Shown here one piece after another: positions 59,869-64,000 of a stretch of DNA of 64,000 nt. A program made the translations under genes and the position numbers. Under the pieces are notes generated by a model, which was not told the origin of the DNA, made no database searches, and saw only the letters and a list, made by a program, of their open reading frames with translations. Source of the DNA: Microbacterium sp. Root166 (GTDB lineage: Bacteria > Actinomycetota > Actinomycetes > Actinomycetales > Microbacteriaceae); contig NZ_LMGL01000003.1 in assembly GCF_001427145.1 (NCBI RefSeq), positions 124,001 through 188,000 of the forward strand, given 5' to 3'. How positions within the stretch are numbered: position 1 is the first letter of the stretch; each line of letters starts with the position of its first letter.

Positions 59869-62037
59869 GTGACCACCGCCCTCTACCGCCGATACCGGCC
59901 CGAGTCGTTCGGCGAGATGATCGGCCAGGCGCAGGTCACCGAGCCCCTCATGACCGCACTGCGCGGCGACCGCGTCGGCCACGCCTACCTGTTCTCCGGA
60001 CCCCGCGGTTGCGGCAAGACGACATCGGCGCGCATCCTCGCCCGCTGCCTCAACTGCGCCCAGGGCCCCACCGACACCCCGTGCGGCACGTGCGACAGCT
60101 GCGTCGAGCTCGGGCGCGGCGGGGGCGGGTCGCTTGACGTCGTCGAGATCGACGCGGCGAGCCACAACGGCGTCGACGACGCCCGTGACCTGCGCGAGCG
60201 CGCGGTCTTCGCCCCGGCGCGCGACCGGTTCAAGATCTTCATCCTCGATGAGGCGCACATGGTCACGCCGCAGGGGTTCAACGCGCTCCTGAAGCTCGTC
60301 GAAGAGCCGCCGGACCACGTCAAGTTCATCTTCGCCACGACCGAGCCCGAGAAGGTCATCGGCACGATCCGGTCGCGCACGCACCACTACCCGTTCCGCC
60401 TCGTGCCCCCGGGCGCGATGCTCGAGTACGTGCAGCAGCTGTGCGAGCAGGAGGGCGTGCAGGTCGAGGCCGGCGTGCTGCCTCTCGTCGTGCGCGCCGG
60501 CGGGGGATCGCCTCGCGACACGCTTTCCCTCCTCGACCAGCTGATCGCGGGGTCAGAGGACGGCAAGGTCCGCTACGAGCGGGCCGTGTCGCTGCTCGGG
60601 TACACGCACGCGGAGCTCCTCGACGAGGTGGTCGACGCCTTCGCCGTCAGCGACGCCTCCGCCGCCTTCGCGGCCATCGACCGTGTCGTGCAGACCGGGC
60701 AGGACCCGCGCCGGTTCGTCGACGACCTGCTCGAGCGCCTGCGCGACCTCATCGTCGTCGGTGCGACCGGCCAGGGGGCCGCTGCCGTGCTCCGCGGCGT
60801 GTCGGCCGAAGATCTCGTGCGCATGCAGCGGCAGGCCGACGCGTTCGGTGTCGCGCGCCTCTCGCGCACGGCCGACCTCGTCATCGCGACGCTCGACGAC
60901 ATGACCGGGGCCACATCGCCCCGCCTGCAGCTCGAGCTCATGGTCGCCCGGGTGCTGACGCGGGGTGGGGACCCCGCCGCCGTTCAGCCGCAGCCGCAGG
61001 CGGCCGCCGCTCCGGTGCCCTCGGTCGTGAGTCGCCCGGCCGCACCGGTGGCCGAGGCTCCTCCGACCCGTTCCGCCGCTTCCGCGCCCGAGCCGTCGCC
61101 CGCCGCCGCGGCCGTCAAGGCATCCGTGGAGGCCGCCACGGCGGAGTCCGCCGGCGCGCCGCCCGCACCCGCCGCGCTAATCCCGGCACCCGAGCCCGCG
61201 CGTGCCGCCGAGCCTGCCCGTGCGCCTCAGCCCGGCCCGATCACCGTGGACCGGATGCGCGACGCGTGGCCCGAGGTGCTCGCCCGGCTCGAAGACATCA
61301 GCCGCACGTCGTGGCTGCTGGCCTCGACCGCCGACGTCGCGGGTCTCGACGGCGACGTCCTGACGCTCGCGTTCTCGAGCCAGGCGGACGTCGCAAAGTT
61401 CAAGCAGCGCGCCGCCGGTGGCGGCCCCAGCGAAGACCTGCGCCAGGCGATCCTGGCGGTGCTCGGCTTTCGGGTGAAGTACCTCGCGAAGCACGAGGGC
61501 GGCCCCGCCGACCGGCCGGCCGCACCGCCTCCGGCGCCTGCGGCGCCTTCAACCCCGCCGATCGCGGGATCGTCCGGTCCTGCTCCGTCGGCACCCGCCC
61601 CGCGCGCTCGCGCCGCAGCGCCCGCGGCGGCAGCGCCGGTGACGGAATGGGCCGTCGCGCCGATACCAAGCGACGCGGACGCTCCGCCGCCCGACCCGGG
61701 CCCCGCGGCGCTGGCGACTCAGCAGTTCGCCGTCGACGACGAGCCCGAAGACGCTGCCCGGACGCGCACGGCCACACTGGCTCCTGCGCGCGAGGGTGAG
61801 GTGCTTCCCGCCGGCGACGTCGAACCCTCGGTCGAACGCGACGAGGATGCCGAGCTCGGCAGCGCATCCGAGCCTCCAGCCGATCTCCCCGTTCCGCCGG
61901 TCGTGGCTCCGCCGCTGCCGCGGACGACCCCGCGGAGCGACGGCGTTCAGCGCTACGGCGAGGCCGTGGTGCGCCAGGTCCTCGGCGCGAACTTCGTCCG
62001 CGAAGAGCCGTACGAGCCCCCGACGAGGTTCAGCTAA
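59869..62037 (+). CDS. dnaX: DNA polymerase III subunit gamma/tau
   Basis: The clamp-loader ATPase of the replisome. The 722-residue protein starts TALYRRYRPESFGEMIGQ, has Walker A GPRGCGKTTSARIL near residue 46, zinc cysteines in CLNCAQGPTDTPCGTCDSC, Walker B KIFILDEAHM and sensor FIFATTEPEKVIGTIRSR. Domain III is followed by a long Pro/Ala-rich linker from about 375 with a tau-like domain around 460-545 and an acidic C-terminus. I chose the GTG at 59869; another GTG two codons upstream is possible. recR follows after three bases. Confidence 0.96.
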   Translation: MTTALYRRYRPESFGEMIGQAQVTEPLMTALRGDRVGHAYLFSGPRGCGKTTSARILARCLNCAQGPTDTPCGTCDSCVELGRGGGGSLDVVEIDAASHNGVDDARDLRERAVFAPARDRFKIFILDEAHMVTPQGFNALLKLVEEPPDHVKFIFATTEPEKVIGTIRSRTHHYPFRLVPPGAMLEYVQQLCEQEGVQVEAGVLPLVVRAGGGSPRDTLSLLDQLIAGSEDGKVRYERAVSLLGYTHAELLDEVVDAFAVSDASAAFAAIDRVVQTGQDPRRFVDDLLERLRDLIVVGATGQGAAAVLRGVSAEDLVRMQRQADAFGVARLSRTADLVIATLDDMTGATSPRLQLELMVARVLTRGGDPAAVQPQPQAAAAPVPSVVSRPAAPVAEAPPTRSAASAPEPSPAAAAVKASVEAATAESAGAPPAPAALIPAPEPARAAEPARAPQPGPITVDRMRDAWPEVLARLEDISRTSWLLASTADVAGLDGDVLTLAFSSQADVAKFKQRAAGGGPSEDLRQAILAVLGFRVKYLAKHEGGPADRPAAPPPAPAAPSTPPIAGSSGPAPSAPAPRARAAAPAAAAPVTEWAVAPIPSDADAPPPDPGPAALATQQFAVDDEPEDAARTRTATLAPAREGEVLPAGDVEPSVERDEDAELGSASEPPADLPVPPVVAPPLPRTTPRSDGVQRYGEAVVRQVLGANFVREEPYEPPTRFS

Positions 62038-62040
62038 GCC

Positions 62041-62634
62041 ATGTACGACGGCATCGTCCAAGACCTCATCGACGAATTCGGCCGGCTCCCGGGCATCGGC
62101 CCGAAGTCGGCGCAGCGCATCACCTTCCACATCCTGCAGACGCCCAGTTTCGACGTCTCGCATCTGGCGCAGCTGCTGGCCGAGGTGCGCGACAAGGTCC
62201 GCTTCTGCGAGGTCTGCGGCAACGTTTCCGAGCAGGATCGCTGCTCTATCTGCCGCGACCCTCGGCGCACGCCCACCCTCATCTGCGTGGTCGAGGACGC
62301 CAAGGACGTCTCCGCGATCGAGCGGACCCGAGAGTTCCGCGGGCTCTATCACGTGCTCGGCGGTGCGATCAGCCCGATCGCCGGCATCGGACCCGACGAT
62401 CTGCGCATCACGCAGCTCATGCAGCGCCTCGCCGACGGCACGGTGCAGGAGGTCATCCTCGCGACGAACCCCAACCTCGAGGGCGAGGCGACGTCGACGT
62501 ACCTCAGCCGCCTGCTGCACACGCTCGAGATCAAGGTCACCCGCCTCGCGTCCGGCCTGCCCGTCGGCGGCGACCTGGAGTACGCCGACGAGGTGACCCT
62601 CGGCCGGGCGTTCGAGGGCCGGCGCACTGTCTGA
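62041..62634 (+). CDS. recR: Recombination mediator RecR
   Basis: A 197-residue RecR that works with RecO (and RecF) to load RecA at gaps. It shows the N-terminal HhH ([17 protein letters not shown]), the zinc finger with [16 protein letters not shown], a Toprim domain ([48 protein letters not shown]) and the C-terminal [20 protein letters not shown], in two pieces within the length limit. The dnaX-recR order with three bases between is typical. Confidence 0.97.
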   Translation: MYDGIVQDLIDEFGRLPGIGPKSAQRITFHILQTPSFDVSHLAQLLAEVRDKVRFCEVCGNVSEQDRCSICRDPRRTPTLICVVEDAKDVSAIERTREFRGLYHVLGGAISPIAGIGPDDLRITQLMQRLADGTVQEVILATNPNLEGEATSTYLSRLLHTLEIKVTRLASGLPVGGDLEYADEVTLGRAFEGRRTV

Positions 62635-62712
62635 GGTCCGCCGTACATTGGCGGTCGAGCGCATCGCGCCCGCGCTCCACGCCCTGCAGGCTGAATCCAT
62701 GTGGAGAATCCC

Positions 62713-63669
62713 GTGACCGCTCTCGTCCAGCGCTTCGACGCCCGCGCGTGGATCCTGTTCGCCGCGATGGCGCTGCTCTGGGGCATCCCGTATCTGTTCA
62801 TCAAGGTGGCGGTCGACTCGTACTCGCCGGCGGCCGTCGTCGCGGGGCGCACGCTGCTCGGCGCGCTGCTCCTCGTGCCGTTCGCACTCCGCCAGCGTGC
62901 GCTGCGCCCGGCCCTCGGAAAGATCGGCTGGGTGCTGGCCTTCGGCGCCATCGAGATGGCGGGCCCCTTCCTGCTCCTCGGACACGCCGAGCAGACCCTT
63001 CCGTCGGGTCTCACCGGGCTCCTCGTGGCCACCGTGCCGCTCTTCGCTGCCGTGATCGCACTCGGCGGCGGCGACCGCTCGGTGCTCCGGCCGTCTCGGG
63101 CGATCGGCCTGTTCGTCGGGTTCGTCGGCGTCGCGATCGTGGTGATCGGCCCCGGTCTTGCGGTCGAGGGCGGGGGAGGACTGATCGCCATCGGCGAGGT
63201 CCTGCTCGTGGCGCTGTGCTACGCGATCGCGCCGTTCATCATCGCGCGCAAACTGCAGGACGTGCCCGCGCTGGGCACCATCACCCTCTCGCTGGCGGCC
63301 GTCGGACTGTTCTATCTGCCGATCGGCTTCCTCACCCAGCACGAGGTGCCCACGATCCAGAGCACCGCCGCGCTGATCGCGCTGGCGGTACTGTGCACAG
63401 CGGTCGCCTTCATCGTGTTCTTCGCACTCATCGCGCGGGTGGGCCCGGTGCGGGCACCCCTCTTCACCTACGTCAATCCGGTGGTCGCGATCGTGCTCGG
63501 CGCGATCATCCTCGGCGAGGAGATCACGCTCGGCCTCATCATCGGGTTCCCGCTCGTTGTCTTCGGCTGCTGGCTCGCCGCGACCGGGGGCACGCTGCGC
63601 GAGCGCGAGCGTGAGCCCGCTGCCGTGCGCGAGCCCGACGCCGAGCTTCCTCCGGTCGCCCCCGGCTGA
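62713..63669 (+). CDS. EamA/DMT-family transporter
   Basis: A 318-residue inner-membrane protein with ten predicted helices in two EamA repeats (ALLWGIPYLFIKVAVDSYSP in the first; VLCTAVAFIVFFALIARVGP and FTYVNPVVAIVLGAIILGEE in the second). Such proteins export amino acids, metabolites or other small molecules; the substrate is unknown. I chose the GTG at 62713 because GGAG lies six bases upstream; a GTG four codons earlier is the alternative. A hydrophilic tail rich in Arg and Glu follows the last helix. Confidence 0.88.
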   Translation: MTALVQRFDARAWILFAAMALLWGIPYLFIKVAVDSYSPAAVVAGRTLLGALLLVPFALRQRALRPALGKIGWVLAFGAIEMAGPFLLLGHAEQTLPSGLTGLLVATVPLFAAVIALGGGDRSVLRPSRAIGLFVGFVGVAIVVIGPGLAVEGGGGLIAIGEVLLVALCYAIAPFIIARKLQDVPALGTITLSLAAVGLFYLPIGFLTQHEVPTIQSTAALIALAVLCTAVAFIVFFALIARVGPVRAPLFTYVNPVVAIVLGAIILGEEITLGLIIGFPLVVFGCWLAATGGTLREREREPAAVREPDAELPPVAPG

Positions 63670-63697
63670 TCGGTCAGCCGGACCGAAGCGTCCGCGG

Positions 63698-63994
63698 TCA
63701 GCGCAGCACTTCGACGAGCGCCACCCACGACACCACGATGGCCGAGACGATGGCGAGCAGCGCCGCGACGGCCGCGATCACCAGGCCGCCCGGCGCGCCG
63801 AGTACGAGCAGTGCCGCGGCCGCCGTGTACGCCAGCACGGGTGCGAACCCGAGTGCCGACTTGAGGAACCGGCCCGTGTGCTCGGGCACGGGGTCGCGCA
63901 CGATGGTGATGGTGGCGTGCACCTGGAACGCCCCGGCAACCATCGTCGCGGCAGCGATCGCGATCCCGTACCAGAGGGTCCCGATGCCGGGCAT
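63698..63994 (-). CDS. Hypothetical small membrane protein, possibly partial
   Basis: A 98-residue protein with three likely membrane helices (GTLWYGIAIAAATMVAGAF; FAPVLAYTAAAALLVLGA; VAALLAIVSAIVVSWVALV). The frame stays open to the window edge at 64000, so the start could lie beyond it; the ATG at 63994 gives a plausible N-terminus. It is convergent with the transporter gene. No function can be assigned. Confidence 0.6.
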   Translation of the reverse strand: MPGIGTLWYGIAIAAATMVAGAFQVHATITIVRDPVPEHTGRFLKSALGFAPVLAYTAAAALLVLGAPGGLVIAAVAALLAIVSAIVVSWVALVEVLR

Positions 63995-64000
63995 CAGCCC

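Overview
The window is high-GC actinobacterial DNA, most like Microbacterium or a close Microbacteriaceae relative. I base this on the codon bias, the frequent GTG starts, the ATGA stop/start overlaps, an actinobacterial-type small SRP RNA beside dnaX-recR, and the protein families present. I ran no searches; all family names come from reading motifs in the translations.

Layout. (1) 0-8.9 kb is ordinary chromosome: ADP-ribosylglycohydrolase, a DUF4190-like membrane protein, a CoA-type Nudix hydrolase, a YcaQ-like winged-helix protein, a luciferase-like oxidoreductase, GNAT, a bifunctional nuclease and DUF1206, followed by a DUF305-DUF4396 pair behind a CsoR-like operator. (2) 8.9-13.5 kb is an arsenic locus: aquaporin, ArsR, flavoprotein, an ArsR-arsenate reductase fusion and two further arsenate reductases. 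Two operator types can be read and no arsenite pump is present. A TrkA-C remnant and a frameshifted alanine/sodium symporter follow. (3) 15.15-47.62 kb is a genomic island abutting the 3' end of tRNA-Ser(GGA), with repeated copies of the tRNA 3' end inside it. The first part (15.2-18.9 kb) carries an arylsulfatase and its formylglycine-generating enzyme. The second (19-47.6 kb) carries three genes I cannot name, a 2400-residue LPxTG surface protein, a MalT/LAL-type LuxR regulator, a C11 protease, DUF6325 plus a tiny repeat protein, DUF1254, SulP, an alkylsulfatase, an integrase/excisionase module, an MFS transporter and a cmtR-CDF metal cassette. (4) 47.6-64 kb is core chromosome: tRNA-Ser, TgpA-like transglutaminase/DUF58/MoxR, SRP RNA, nudK, pta-ackA, beta-phosphoglucomutase/GH65 phosphorylase, dnaX, recR and an EamA transporter.

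The main new observation is a 17-bp palindrome, TCACYC-N5-GRGTGA, found exactly or with one mismatch 51-85 bp before the start codons of the island cargo units: surface protein, LuxR regulator, carboxymuconolactone-decarboxylase-like gene/C11 protease (two sites), DUF6325 pair, DUF1254-SulP, and more weakly the arylsulfatase operon. This suggests one island-wide regulon, plausibly run by the island's own LuxR/MalT-type regulator, linking a giant surface protein with two unrelated kinds of sulfatase and a sulfate permease.
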